64,000 nt of DNA. Origin: Sphingopyxis sp. JAI128 (lineage in GTDB: Bacteria > Pseudomonadota > Alphaproteobacteria > Sphingomonadales > Sphingomonadaceae). The position numbers and the translations under genes are program-made. Shown here piece after piece: positions 38,244 through 47,441 of this stretch. The notes beneath the pieces were generated by a model. The model was not told the origin of the DNA. It did not search any database and worked only from the letters and a program-made list of their open reading frames with translations. The DNA lies in the NCBI RefSeq assembly GCF_014207235.1, contig NZ_JACHDA010000001.1:124001-188000 (forward strand), given 5' to 3'. Position 1 is the stretch's first letter; each line of letters opens with the position of its first letter.

Positions 38244-39383
38244 ATGACCGACCTGCCTGAAACCAACCTCACGATGCTGACGCTAGTGAAGCCCGAGGGA
38301 CAGCTCGAAGTGTCGCTGGAGCGTCGCCCGATGCCGACTCCCAAACCGCACGAGATACTGGTGAAGGTCCTCGCCGCGCCGATCAACCCGTCGGACCTTG
38401 GCCTGCTGTTCGGCGGCGCCGACATGTCGACCGCGCGCGCGTCGACTCGCGACGGCTTGCCCGTCATCACTGCCGATGTGCCGCCCGCGGGCATGCGCGC
38501 GATGGCGGGGCGCGTCGGCGACGCGCTCGCCATCGGCAACGAAGGCTGCGGCACCGTCGTCGCGGCTGGTGATTCGCCCGAGGCGCAGGCGTTGCTCGGC
38601 AAGACCGTCGCGCTGCTCGGCGGCGAAATGTACGCCGAATATCGCTGCCTGCCGGTGCAGATGGTGATGCCGCTTCCCGACGGCACCGACCCCGCCGACG
38701 GCGCCTCCTGCTTCGTCAATCCGCTCACCAGCCTCGCCTTTACCGAGACGATGCGGATGGAAAATCACAGCGCGATCGTCCACACCGCCGCGGCGTCGAA
38801 CCTCGGCCAGATGCTCGTCAAGATTTGCGCGAAGGACGGCATTCCGCTCGTCAACATCGTCCGCAGCGACGCACAGGTCGAAATATTGAAGGGCATCGGC
38901 GCCCAATATGTCGTCAACAGCAGCGCCGACGATTTCATGGACCGGCTGATCGACGCGATCGTCGAGACGGGGGCGACGATCGGTTTCGATGCCACCGGCG
39001 GCGGCAAGCTCGCGGGTCAGATCCTGACCGCGATGGAGGCGGCGGCGGTCAAGCGCATGACGACTTACAGCCGCTATGGTTCGGACACCTTCAAACAGGT
39101 CTATATCTATGGCGCGCTCGACCTGTCGCCGACGACCTTTTCGGCGCGCAGCTTCGGCCTGACCTGGGCGCTCGGCGGCTTCCTGCTGACGCCTTTCATG
39201 GCGAAGGCGGGGCCGGAGGTCGTGGGCCGGATGCGGCAGCGGGTGGTCGACGAACTGACGACGACGTTCAAAAGTCACTACAGCCATGAAGTGTCGCTGG
39301 CGGACGCGCTCGATGTCGAAACGGCGCAAGCCTATAATGCGAAGCGCACGGGCGAGAAATATCTCATCAAACCGCACCGCTAG
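38244..39383 (+). CDS. MDR-type dehydrogenase, zinc-binding-dehydrogenase-like
   Basis: A 379-residue medium-chain dehydrogenase/reductase. The N-terminal GroES-like fold (EILVKVLAAPINPSDLGLLF) is followed by a nucleotide-binding half (VHTAAASNLGQMLVKICAKDG and GFDATGGGKLAGQ). The classical zinc ligands are not evident, so it is closer to the quinone-oxidoreductase or enoyl-reductase side of the family. ATG 38244 is preferred over 38241 because GGAG lies seven bases away. Downstream is a large repeat cassette. Confidence 0.8.
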   Translation: MTDLPETNLTMLTLVKPEGQLEVSLERRPMPTPKPHEILVKVLAAPINPSDLGLLFGGADMSTARASTRDGLPVITADVPPAGMRAMAGRVGDALAIGNEGCGTVVAAGDSPEAQALLGKTVALLGGEMYAEYRCLPVQMVMPLPDGTDPADGASCFVNPLTSLAFTETMRMENHSAIVHTAAASNLGQMLVKICAKDGIPLVNIVRSDAQVEILKGIGAQYVVNSSADDFMDRLIDAIVETGATIGFDATGGGKLAGQILTAMEAAAVKRMTTYSRYGSDTFKQVYIYGALDLSPTTFSARSFGLTWALGGFLLTPFMAKAGPEVVGRMRQRVVDELTTTFKSHYSHEVSLADALDVETAQAYNAKRTGEKYLIKPHR

Positions 39384-39415
39384 GCGCGTCTGTAAACGAC
39401 CGGTAGTTGCCATAA

Positions 39416-39549
39416 ATCCTCCCTGTGGCGCAGCCATGGGGAGGTGGCAGCCCGCAGGGCTGACGGAGGGGCCAATGGCACACCGTCGCAGCCCCTCCAC
39501 CACCGCTTCGCGGCGGTCTCCCTCCCCATCGCTGCGCCACAGGGAGGAT
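39416..39549. repeat. Long inverted repeat element, outer pair of a repeat cassette
   Basis: The arms at 39416-39444 and 39521-39549 are 29-base reverse complements with one mismatch. They enclose about 76 bases with further internal pairing (GGAGGGGC near 39465 with GCCCCTCC near 39490). The single-stranded form would be one long stem. It sits between convergent genes and next to a second palindromic element. Confidence 0.85.
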
Positions 39550-39557
39550 ATTCCACG

Positions 39558-39636
39558 CCTCGTCATCCCGGACTTGATCCGGGATCCATCGCGGCGTCGA
39601 AGTCATGGACCCCGGATCAAGTCCGGGGTGACGAGG
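39558..39636. repeat. Palindromic repeat of the CCCGGACTTGATCCGGG type
   Basis: Bases 39558-39588 and 39605-39636 are reverse complements over about 31 bases with two differences (CGTCATCCCGGACTTGATCC against its partner). Related sequence is seen near 63248-63319. Such short palindromic repeats are scattered in sphingomonad and other alphaproteobacterial genomes. The remaining bases, to 39884, hold no gene I can support. Confidence 0.85.
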
Positions 39637-39773
39637 GGGGCTGACTGTGACGGCTCCCCACCCCTGAGCCGCCATCGCCCCAAAAAATTGCTGTCCTACA
39701 TTATCGTGTCGTGTCAGCCATCGGCGGCTCTTTGAAATCGTCGGCTTGCGCAAACAGGTCTTGGGATGGCCCT

Positions 39774-39826
39774 AAAGCCACAAAGGACACATTTTGGACG
39801 CACGCACGCGGGGCTTTTGTGGCTTT
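39774..39826. repeat. Third inverted repeat in the same gap
   Basis: AAAGCCACAAA at 39774-39784 and TTTGTGGCTTT at 39816-39826 are perfect 11-base reverse complements around a 31-base loop. It lies 58 bases downstream of the cell wall hydrolase stop. It could be a terminator for that minus-strand gene or another small repeat. Confidence 0.5.
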
Positions 39827-39884
39827 GGCGCTGCGCGGAACGCGACTTCAGAGTGAAGTCAGGCAGATTCCCGCCATTCCGGCT

Positions 39885-41039
39885 TTACCGCTTCATGCAC
39901 TGCCTTGCATCGTCGCGCTTATACTCGCTGCAATTCCACAGCGCCTTTTCGAACCCCGCCTTGTCGTCGCGCAGGTAGGAAAAGCTCATCGCCGCGCGCT
40001 GCGTGTCGCTCATCGCATCGCTGTCGGGTTTGAGGGTCGGGTTGGTCCAGCCCATGAATTTGCAATAGGGCTTGTCGCCGCAGAGGCGCAGCGCGGTCGT
40101 CACGAAACTTTCGGGCGCCGCCTTGCGGTCTAGCTGGGTATAGATGGTGTCGCGGCCCACGCTTTCGCCCGCGCCGGTCACGACGCGCGCTTCGCCGACC
40201 GCGGCATTGGCGTCGACACCCGCCGCCAGTTCCGTCGGCAGTCCCAGCGCATTCGCATGCCGCGGCGACAGGGCTGCGAGTTTCGCAATCGGGCCGTCGT
40301 CGCCTGATACGCTGCCGCGAAAGGCCCCCGGCGTGCCCCAGAACCCGGGCCAGCGGAAAAACAGGTGCGTATCGACGATCGCGATCTTTTCGAGGCTGTC
40401 GCTCCAATAGGGGCGGACCCAGTCGGTATGATAATGGGTGGCAAGGCCGACCGACGGATCGGTCAGGCCCGACAGCATCATGTCGGCATTGACCTGCGCG
40501 CGCAGCCACGCCGCTTCGGAATAGCGGCGCGCCAGCGCGCCGTCGCAGGTGAAGGTGAACTGGCAACCGGTCTGGCGTTCGGCGCCCTGGAACACCACGC
40601 CGCAGATCGATTTCGGAAAGGCCGGATGTCGCGCACGGTTGATCACGACCTGTCCCACCGACAATTGTCCGCGGCTGTCGTCGCCTGCCTCGTAAATCAT
40701 CGCCGCGGCGAGGCAGTCGCGGGCGCGCAGGCGCGCGTCGCCCGTGCCGGCATAGACGAACGGCCGCGCCGCCACGAATCCCTTGGTGACCAGCGCGATG
40801 CGGGCGTTGGCGGCGCGCGCGTCGTCCTCGGTAACGGGCGCCAGTTCCATCGGCAGCACGTCGGGAACGACATCGGCGGGCGGCGCGACCGGGTGCGGTC
40901 GCACGGTGACGTCACCGCCGATGCCCCCGCCGCTGTGATACAACACGGCCACGATTGCGACCGCGACGATCAGGACGAACAGCCAGCCCCTCCAGTCGCG
41001 CCCGACGGGCAACGCCGATGGATCGTCCGCGGAACGCAC
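39885..41039 (-). CDS. SleB-like cell wall hydrolase
   Basis: A 384-residue protein with one N-terminal membrane helix (about residues 17-36, WRGWLFVLIVAVAIVAVLYH) and a hydrolase domain about residues 108-230. The SleB/Hydrolase_2 signature is clear: AAMIYEAGDDSRGQLSVGQV, then VINRARHPAFPKSICGVVFQ. These enzymes cleave peptidoglycan glycan strands as lytic or germination enzymes. The last 150 residues are an uncharacterised extension. It starts nine bases downstream of cysK and is the third gene of an MFS-cysK operon. Confidence 0.85.
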   Translation of the reverse strand: MRSADDPSALPVGRDWRGWLFVLIVAVAIVAVLYHSGGGIGGDVTVRPHPVAPPADVVPDVLPMELAPVTEDDARAANARIALVTKGFVAARPFVYAGTGDARLRARDCLAAAMIYEAGDDSRGQLSVGQVVINRARHPAFPKSICGVVFQGAERQTGCQFTFTCDGALARRYSEAAWLRAQVNADMMLSGLTDPSVGLATHYHTDWVRPYWSDSLEKIAIVDTHLFFRWPGFWGTPGAFRGSVSGDDGPIAKLAALSPRHANALGLPTELAAGVDANAAVGEARVVTGAGESVGRDTIYTQLDRKAAPESFVTTALRLCGDKPYCKFMGWTNPTLKPDSDAMSDTQRAAMSFSYLRDDKAGFEKALWNCSEYKRDDARQCMKR

Positions 41040-41048
41040 GAGGGGGCC

Positions 41049-41969
41049 TCAAATCTCCGGGAGGAAATCGGGAACCGACAGATAGCGCTCGCCGGTGTCG
41101 TAGTTGAAGCCGAGAATGCGGCTGCCCGGCGGCAGCTCGGCCAGCTTCTGCGCGATGGCGGCCAGCGTCGCGCCCGACGAGATGCCGACGAGCATGCCTT
41201 CCTCGGTCGCAGCGCGGCGCGCGAAATCCTTCGCCGCACCGGCGTCCACCTTGATCACCCCGTCGAGCAGGTCGGTGTGGAGGTTGCGCGGGATGAAGCC
41301 CGCGCCGATGCCCTGGATCGGGTGCGGCGCCGGTTGGCCGCCCGAAATGACCGGCGAGGCTTCGGGTTCGACGGCATAGACTTTCAGGTTCGGCCAATGC
41401 TCTTTCAGGAATTGCGCGGCGCCGGTGATGTGCCCGCCGGTCCCCACGCCGGTGATCAGCACATCGATCGGCGTGTCCTTGAAATCGGCGAGGATTTCGG
41501 GGCCGGTCGTGCGGACATGGACGTCGATGTTCGCTTCATTTTCGAACTGCTGCGGCATCCACGCGCCGGGCGTCGTTTCGACCAGTTCGATCGCGCGCTC
41601 GATCGCACCCTTCATGCCCTTTTCGCGCGGCGTCAGGTCGAAGGTTGCGCCATAGGCGAGCATCAGGCGGCGGCGCTCGACCGACATGCTTTCGGGCATG
41701 ACGAGCACCAGCTTATATCCCTTGACCGCGGCGGCCATCGCCAGGCCGATGCCGGTGTTGCCCGACGTCGGCTCGACGATCGTACCGCCTGGCTTCAGGC
41801 TGCCGTCGCGCTCGGCCGCCTCGATCATTGCCAGGCCGATGCGATCCTTGATCGACCCGCCGGGATTGCTGCGTTCCGATTTCACCCAGACTTCGGAGTC
41901 GGGGAACAGCTTGGCCATGCGAATGTGCGGCGTGTTGCCGATGGTATCGAGGATGGAATTGGCTTTCAT
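41049..41969 (-). CDS. cysK: Cysteine synthase A (O-acetylserine sulfhydrylase)
   Basis: A 306-residue PLP enzyme that makes cysteine from O-acetylserine and sulfide. Lys41 in [11 protein letters not shown] binds [14 protein letters not shown] (about 66-76) holds the substrate carboxylate, and a [11 protein letters not shown] loop binds the PLP phosphate. Length is normal. The ATG overlaps the stop of the upstream MFS gene (ATGA), so it is translated with the transporter; the hydrolase follows nine bases later. Confidence 0.94.
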   Translation of the reverse strand: MKANSILDTIGNTPHIRMAKLFPDSEVWVKSERSNPGGSIKDRIGLAMIEAAERDGSLKPGGTIVEPTSGNTGIGLAMAAAVKGYKLVLVMPESMSVERRRLMLAYGATFDLTPREKGMKGAIERAIELVETTPGAWMPQQFENEANIDVHVRTTGPEILADFKDTPIDVLITGVGTGGHITGAAQFLKEHWPNLKVYAVEPEASPVISGGQPAPHPIQGIGAGFIPRNLHTDLLDGVIKVDAGAAKDFARRAATEEGMLVGISSGATLAAIAQKLAELPPGSRILGFNYDTGERYLSVPDFLPEI

Positions 41970-43279
41970 GTCGATCCTGCCTTGAATTGGGGTTCAAAGG
42001 TGCGTGCCCGGCGCAGTTCGGGGAACAGCCAAGCCCATAGCGCCGTCACGCCGATCGCGCCAGCGCCGCCGATCACGACCGCGCCGACCGGCCCCAACGC
42101 AGCGGCCATCGCCCCGGCGCGCATTTCGCCAAGTTCGTTCGACGCCGAAATCGCGAGCCCCGACGCGGCGCTGACGCGGCCGCGCATATGGTCGGGGGTG
42201 TTGAGCTGGATCAGCGTACCGCGCACAAAGACCGAGAACATGTCCGCGGCGCCCATCAACACGAGCACGGCGAGCGAGAGAAGGAGGTTGGTCGAAAGGC
42301 CGAAGACTACCGTCCCGGCGCCGAACACCGCCACCGCCCACAACATCTTGACGCCGACATTCCGCTCGATCGGGCGGATGGCGAGGCCGACCGCGACCGC
42401 CACCGAACCCGCCGCGACGGCGGCACGCATCAATCCCGCGCCTTCGGGGCCGGCGTGCAATATGTCGCGCGCGAAGACGGGGAACATCGCGGTCGCGCCC
42501 GCGAGCAGCACGGCGAACAGGTCGAGCGTGATCGTGCCGAGAAGGAAGCGTTCGACCCACACGAACTGCAACCCGTCGACCATTTCGCGCAAGGGGTGTC
42601 GGCGAACTTCGGCGGGCGGGGGCAGCACGTGCCGGACCCGGCTCAGCGTGAAGGCCGAGACGGCGAGGAGCATCGCCGAGAAAACATACACCGACCCCGG
42701 ATGCGCGGCATAGATGAGCCCGCCCGCGGCGGGGCCGATCACCGACGCCGATTGCCACGCAATGCTGCTCATCGCGATCGCGCGCGGCAGCACTGCCGGA
42801 GGTACGATATTGGGGGCGATCGCGCTCATCGCCGGCCCCGAAAAGACGCGCGCGACGCCGTGGAGCGCGGCGAGGCCGAAGAGCAGCGGCAACGTCAGCC
42901 CATCGGTCCAGGTCAACCAGCCGAGCGTCGCCGCGATCAACAGGTCGATCAGGTTCGAAAAGATCGCGACGCTGCGCCGTTCGAATCGGTCTGCGGCCCA
43001 TCCCGCGACGGGGGTCAATATGGCGAGCGGGACGAACTGGAAGAGCCCGAGCAGCCCGAGCTGGAACGACGCCTCCTTGATCGACATGCCATAGTCGGTG
43101 CGCGCGGTGTCGTAGAGCTGGTAACCGATCACCACGACCATCGCGATCGTGGCCATCACGGCGGTGAAGCGCGCGAGCCAGAAATAGCGGAAGTCGGGAA
43201 AGCTGAGCGGGGAGGGGGCTTTGGGCGCCGCTTCCGGCATCACCGGATCTTCGCCTTCGGGGGGTGGGATCGTCGCCAT
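41966..43279 (-). CDS. MFS transporter
   Basis: A 437-residue protein with about 12 transmembrane helices, in the MFS_3/enterobactin-exporter-like group, judging by [20 protein letters not shown] (the A motif region) and the symmetrical halves. [19 protein letters not shown] is taken as the N-terminus; an in-frame extension to 43477 would overlap the divergent gene. Substrate unknown. Coupling with cysK suggests, but does not prove, a cysteine-related or amino acid export role. Confidence 0.85.
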   Translation of the reverse strand: MATIPPPEGEDPVMPEAAPKAPSPLSFPDFRYFWLARFTAVMATIAMVVVIGYQLYDTARTDYGMSIKEASFQLGLLGLFQFVPLAILTPVAGWAADRFERRSVAIFSNLIDLLIAATLGWLTWTDGLTLPLLFGLAALHGVARVFSGPAMSAIAPNIVPPAVLPRAIAMSSIAWQSASVIGPAAGGLIYAAHPGSVYVFSAMLLAVSAFTLSRVRHVLPPPAEVRRHPLREMVDGLQFVWVERFLLGTITLDLFAVLLAGATAMFPVFARDILHAGPEGAGLMRAAVAAGSVAVAVGLAIRPIERNVGVKMLWAVAVFGAGTVVFGLSTNLLLSLAVLVLMGAADMFSVFVRGTLIQLNTPDHMRGRVSAASGLAISASNELGEMRAGAMAAALGPVGAVVIGGAGAIGVTALWAWLFPELRRARTFEPQFKAGST

Positions 43280-43406
43280 CGATGATCGCCGTAGCCCGCT
43301 TTTCGCGCCTGTCCAGAGGGATAGCTTTGCCGTTTGTCGATTCTCGGGTGTCATTATGCGAAGCCGCTGGCAAAAGGCGCGACGCAGAAGGCAAGGAGAC
43401 ATTCGA

Positions 43407-45128
43407 ATGAAAAGCAAATTGGCCCGTTTGGGCAGCACGGCGATGGCCGCCACGCTGCTGGTCCTTACCGCGTGCAACGCGTCGAAGAACGATTCGGCGA
43501 CCGCGCCAAGCGCGAAGACCTGGACCGAATTTCGCGACCAGTTCCTTGCCGGCTATTTCCCGCTGAATCCGAATTTCGCGGTCTATCAGGGCAAGCATGA
43601 GTATGACGGCCAGCTCCCCGACTGGTCGCCCGAAGGGCTCGAGAAGCAAGCCGCCTATCTGGAAAAGGCAATCGCCGACGCCAAGGCGTTCGATGGCGAG
43701 ATGACCGACGCCGAAAAGTTCGAGCGCGACTATCTTGTCCATGTGGCACAGGGCCAGCTCTTCTTTCTGCGCGATACCGACTTCGCGCAGAAGAACCCCG
43801 CCTTCTACACCGGCGCGCTCGACCCCAACGTCTATATTGCGCGCCCCTATGCCGACGCGACGACGCGGATGAAGGCCTTCATCGCCTATGCCGAAAAAGT
43901 CCCGGCGGCGGCGGCGCAGATCAAGGCCAACCTGAAACTTCCGCTGCCCGCGACCTTCGTCAAATATGGCACCGCCGGCTTCGGCGGCTTTGCCGATTAT
44001 TACAAGGGCGACGCGAAGGCGGCCTTTGCCTCGGTCAAGGATGAAGCGCTGCAAAAGCAGTTCGACGAGGCGGTGACCAAGGCCGGCGCGGCGATGACCG
44101 ACCTTGCCGAATATGTCGGATCGCAGCCGGGCACGCCCGACGGCTATGCGCTCGGCGCCGAGAAATTCGCAAAGATGATCCTCACCAACGAGGGCGTCGA
44201 CACCCCGCTCGCCGAGCTCGAACGCATCGGCCAGGCCGATCTCAAGCGCAACCAGGACGCGCTGAAGGCGGCATGTGCGACTTACGCCGCGGGGATGACG
44301 ATCGCCGACTGCATGAAAAAGATGAACGCAGACAAGCCCGCCGACGGCCCCGTCGCCGAGGCACGGCGCCAGCTCCCGGTCCTGCGCGCCTTCCTGGTCG
44401 AAAAGGACATCGTGTCGATCCCCGGCACAGAACAGGCGCAGGTCGAGGAATCGCCGCCATATAACCGCCAGAACAGCGCCTATATCGACATTCCGGGACC
44501 GTATGAGAAAGGCCTGCCGTCGGTCTATTACATCTCGCCGCCCGATCCGGCGTGGGACAAGGCGACGCAGGACGCGTTCATTCCCGGCAGGAAGGACCTG
44601 CTTTTCACCTCGGTGCACGAGGTGTGGCCGGGCCACTTCCTCAATTTCCTCCATTCGAACCGCGCGGAAAGCATCTTCGGCAAGCTTTTCGTGGGCTATG
44701 CCTTTGCCGAAGGTTGGGCACATTATACCGAGGAAATGATGTGGGATGCCGGGCTCGGCGAAGGCGATCTCGAAACGCACATCGGCCAGCTGTCGAACGC
44801 GCTCCTGCGCGACTGCCGCTACCTCTCGGCGATCGGCCTGCACACCAAGGGCATGACCGTCGCGGAATCGGAAAAGCTGTTCAAGGAACAATGCTATCAG
44901 GACGAAGGCAATTCGCGGCAGCAGGCGGCGCGCGGCACCTATGACCCCGCCTACCTCAACTACACCATGGGCAAGCTGATGATCCGCAAGCTGCGCGAAG
45001 ACTGGACCAAGGGCGACCGGACGAAGTGGAAGGCGTTTCACGACGAATTCCTGTCCTACGGCGGCCCGCCGATCCCGATGGTTCGCGCGGCGATGATGAA
45101 GGAAGAAGCGCCCAAGGCGGTCTTCTGA
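43407..45128 (+). CDS. DUF885 family lipoprotein peptidase-like protein
   Basis: A 573-residue protein with a lipoprotein signal (MKSKLARLGSTAMAATLL then VLTAC, Cys23). The DUF885 motif HEVWPGHFLNFLH lies near residues 404-416, with EGWAHYTEEMMWDAG after it; the HXXXGH and Glu are metal-site-like, so a zinc peptidase role is presumed. An AAGGAG precedes the ATG. Divergent from the MFS-cysK operon. Confidence 0.88.
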   Translation: MKSKLARLGSTAMAATLLVLTACNASKNDSATAPSAKTWTEFRDQFLAGYFPLNPNFAVYQGKHEYDGQLPDWSPEGLEKQAAYLEKAIADAKAFDGEMTDAEKFERDYLVHVAQGQLFFLRDTDFAQKNPAFYTGALDPNVYIARPYADATTRMKAFIAYAEKVPAAAAQIKANLKLPLPATFVKYGTAGFGGFADYYKGDAKAAFASVKDEALQKQFDEAVTKAGAAMTDLAEYVGSQPGTPDGYALGAEKFAKMILTNEGVDTPLAELERIGQADLKRNQDALKAACATYAAGMTIADCMKKMNADKPADGPVAEARRQLPVLRAFLVEKDIVSIPGTEQAQVEESPPYNRQNSAYIDIPGPYEKGLPSVYYISPPDPAWDKATQDAFIPGRKDLLFTSVHEVWPGHFLNFLHSNRAESIFGKLFVGYAFAEGWAHYTEEMMWDAGLGEGDLETHIGQLSNALLRDCRYLSAIGLHTKGMTVAESEKLFKEQCYQDEGNSRQQAARGTYDPAYLNYTMGKLMIRKLREDWTKGDRTKWKAFHDEFLSYGGPPIPMVRAAMMKEEAPKAVF

Positions 45129-45189
45129 AGTCTGGCTGGAAAATCGATCGCCGGGCGGTTAGCCTCCTCAAAACAGGGGGCTAGCCGTC

Positions 45190-45813
45190 GCACCCCGGCG
45201 CAGCCCGAATGGGCGCGGGCCGAGGCCGACGTCGCGCGCAAACGAAAAAAAACTGGTACAGACGGCGATCGACGATGTGATGCCGCCGCTGCGCTTCGAC
45301 CAGGTCCAGTTCGCCGATCTCACTGACTGGAACGGCGACCCCGCCCATCGCGGCTGGCGGAAAGTTCGGATGGTCTGGAAGAATTGCGCGGTCGCGAGGC
45401 TGCGGCGCGGGTTGCGATGCCCAAGTCGCCTCCGGCGCCTAAGGAAAGGGATGCCGAAGCCGGCCCGGCGGGGCAAAAACATCCATCCTGCCATGGGCAC
45501 TGTTGGACCTTGCGACCATCGCGGTCGCGCTGCTCGCATGGAAATTGTTGCAACCGGCCGCAACGCCCCCGAAAAAATCGGATGCGGCGACCCCGGCCAT
45601 TTCGTCGGCGCCGACGTGCGGTGAGCCCGCCGCCAAGGCCGCTCTCCCGCCTGCCGAAGCCTTCACGCTCGGTCTGTTTGTACCCAGCCGCTGGCGGCGA
45701 TGCTCGCGCTCGGCGCCGCGCGCGACTTCGATTGCGACGATGTGGGAAAGGTACGGCTCGCCAAGGATTATGGCGATCTGGCGCTCTATCGCCTCTCGCT
45801 CCGCTCAGGCTGA
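45190..45813 (+). pseudogene. Decayed gene, frameshifted at least four times
   Basis: No intact frame exists here, but coherent coding pieces can be joined in order. These are EWARAEADVARKRKK (to about 45250), then LVQTAIDDVMPPLRFDQVQF (45253 on), EELRGREAAARVAMPKSPPA, ILPWALLDLATIAVALLAWK (a transmembrane segment), and ARDFDCDDVGKVRLAKDYGD to a stop at 45811-45813. The frame changes near 45250 (an A8 run), 45381, 45475 and 45685. Together they would make a protein with one membrane helix. It ends overlapping rsmB. I do not recognise the product; decay or, less likely, assembly error. Confidence 0.55.
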
Positions 45814-47103
45814 CGGCGCGCGCAGCCGCGCAATGAAAAAGCCGTCGAGTCCGCCGGCATCGGCCAGCAACCCCGGCAGCGTCCGGATAAATCCATCGCG
45901 GTCGGCCGTAATGGCCGCGGGCAGTTCGCCGGCGCGCGGCGCTTCCACCGACCAGCCGCGATTGGCTTTCAGGAAAGCCGACATCTGCTCCTCGCCCTCG
46001 GCCCGCTCGAGCGAGCAGGTCGCATAGACCAGCGCCCCGCCGGGCTTGACCCAGTTCGCGGCGCGCGCGAGCAGCACCGCTTGCAACGCCGTCATCTCGT
46101 CGATCTGACGCGCTTCGATCCGGTGCAGCACATCGGGGTGGCGGCGAAAGATGCCGGTCGCCGAACAGGGCGCGTCGAGCAGGATCGCATCGGCGGGGGC
46201 CGCAGGTTCCCACACGCGAACATCGCCCTGGACGATCTCTGCCGACAGGCCGGTGCGCGTCATGTTGGCGCCCAGCCGCTCCAGACGCTTTGCGCTGGCG
46301 TCGATCGCCACGACCTTCCATCCTGCCGCGGCGAGCTGCATCGTCTTTCCGCCGGGCGCGGCGCAGAGGTCGAGGACGGTGCGGCCTTCGCCGGCGCCGA
46401 GCAGCCGCGCCGGCAGGCTGGCGGCCAGATCCTGTACCCACCAGCCGCCTTCGCCATATCCGGGTAGCGATTCGACCGCTTGGCCGCGCGGCAACCGGCG
46501 CTGGTGGGAGGCAAGCGAAACGGCTCCGGGCCATTCGCCGGGATCGGGTTCGGCTGCGAAGCTGAGGTCGATCGGCGGCGGAGCACTCCAGCCGGCTTCG
46601 GCCGCTTCGACCATGGGCAGCCCCCATTGTTCAGCCCAGCGGTCCGCCGTCGCAAGGGGCAGGGTGGCGCGGTCGGGGAGCTGCCACTCGTCCTGTTGCG
46701 CGCGCGACAGGATCGCATGAACCAGCCGCCGCGGCCCGCCGTCGACAAGCGGCAACGCGGTCGAGACGACCGCATGTCCGGGGCTTTTGAGCACCAGCAA
46801 TTGCGCGAGCGCGATCCGCAGCACTGCCCGGGATTTGACATCGTCGGGAAGGATTTGCGCCGTCGCGCCATCGATCAGCGCGTCGATGTCGACCTTCCAG
46901 CGCAGCGCTTCGGACGCGATGGCGATCGCAAAAGCCCGGTCGGGACCGGTAAGCCCCTGCGCAGCGGCATGCATGGCAACGTCCAGCGGATCGCCGCGGC
47001 GCAAAATCGCATCCATCAGCCGCAACGCGGCGCGGCGCGGCGCCATGCCCGGCGGCTCGGCTTCGCGCGGCGAGCGGCGTCGGACGGGTCGCCGGTCAGC
47101 CAT
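45805..47103 (-). CDS. rsmB: 16S rRNA m5C methyltransferase RsmB-like
   Basis: A 432-residue protein with an N-terminal NusB-like helical domain (RRAALRLMDAILRRGD) and a C-terminal SAM methyltransferase. VLDLCAAPGGKTMQLA binds SAM; DAPCSATGIFRRHPD and YATCSLERAEGEEQ carry the two catalytic cysteines of the RsmB/Nop2 family. It methylates C967 of 16S rRNA in E. coli. MADRRPVRRR (ATG 47103) is the start. Divergent from the DUF1674 gene. Confidence 0.92.
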   Translation of the reverse strand: MADRRPVRRRSPREAEPPGMAPRRAALRLMDAILRRGDPLDVAMHAAAQGLTGPDRAFAIAIASEALRWKVDIDALIDGATAQILPDDVKSRAVLRIALAQLLVLKSPGHAVVSTALPLVDGGPRRLVHAILSRAQQDEWQLPDRATLPLATADRWAEQWGLPMVEAAEAGWSAPPPIDLSFAAEPDPGEWPGAVSLASHQRRLPRGQAVESLPGYGEGGWWVQDLAASLPARLLGAGEGRTVLDLCAAPGGKTMQLAAAGWKVVAIDASAKRLERLGANMTRTGLSAEIVQGDVRVWEPAAPADAILLDAPCSATGIFRRHPDVLHRIEARQIDEMTALQAVLLARAANWVKPGGALVYATCSLERAEGEEQMSAFLKANRGWSVEAPRAGELPAAITADRDGFIRTLPGLLADAGGLDGFFIARLRAPSA

Positions 47104-47120
47104 GAGGCGCAATGCTGTGG

Positions 47121-47149
47121 TTGGCGTGCCGCACGATAGATCCTATACT
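47121..47149 (+). promoter_or_regulatory. Sigma-70-like promoter of the DUF1674 gene
   Basis: TTGGCG (47121-47126) and TATACT (47144-47149) are separated by 17 bases. The expected start is about 47156-47157, one or two bases before the ATG at 47158. There is no ribosome site upstream of that ATG, so translation of a leaderless mRNA is likely. Confidence 0.55.
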
Positions 47150-47157
47150 ACACTATC

Positions 47158-47367
47158 ATGACCGATAGCAGCCCCAACACGACCATTGGCGGAACCCCCC
47201 GCGCAGTAAAGCGTCCGGCGCATGTCAAGGCGCCTGCCGAATGGACGAACAGCGACGTGCCGACGCCCGAGTCGATCCGCGAGGACAAGGCCGAAGATCA
47301 GCCCGGCGGACGCAATCCGGTACGCTATGGCGATTGGGAGCTCAAAGGGCTGGCGGTCGATTTCTGA
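47158..47367 (+). CDS. DUF1674 protein, SDHAF4-like succinate dehydrogenase assembly factor
   Basis: A 69-residue protein whose C-terminus, PGGRNPVRYGDWELKGLAVDF with a final Phe, is the DUF1674/SDHAF4 signature (RYGDWE-KG-DF). In mitochondria SDHAF4 binds flavinylated SdhA. The N-terminal half is low complexity. The role in bacteria is inferred from the family. Transcribed from a promoter that appears to start at the ATG. Confidence 0.88.
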   Translation: MTDSSPNTTIGGTPRAVKRPAHVKAPAEWTNSDVPTPESIREDKAEDQPGGRNPVRYGDWELKGLAVDF

Positions 47368-47402
47368 CGCCGGCGCGAGGCCGAGAGGCTCGGAAAACGG
47401 AA

Positions 47403-47432
47403 ATATGGCCGCCCCGGCTGAGGCGGCCATAT
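47403..47432. terminator. Bidirectional hairpin between DUF1674 and sapC-like genes
   Basis: ATATGGCCGCC (47403-47413) and GGCGGCCATAT (47422-47432) form a perfect 11-bp stem with an eight-base loop between two convergent stops. On the minus strand it is followed by a T-rich TTTCCGTTTTCC, fitting termination of the SapC-like gene. Confidence 0.75.
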
Positions 47433-47441
47433 GTATCCGCA

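Noticed and set aside
41994..45041. A 1015-codon minus-strand open frame covering DUF885 and the MFS gene
   Set aside because: It runs through two confident genes in other frames and has the usual shadow composition.
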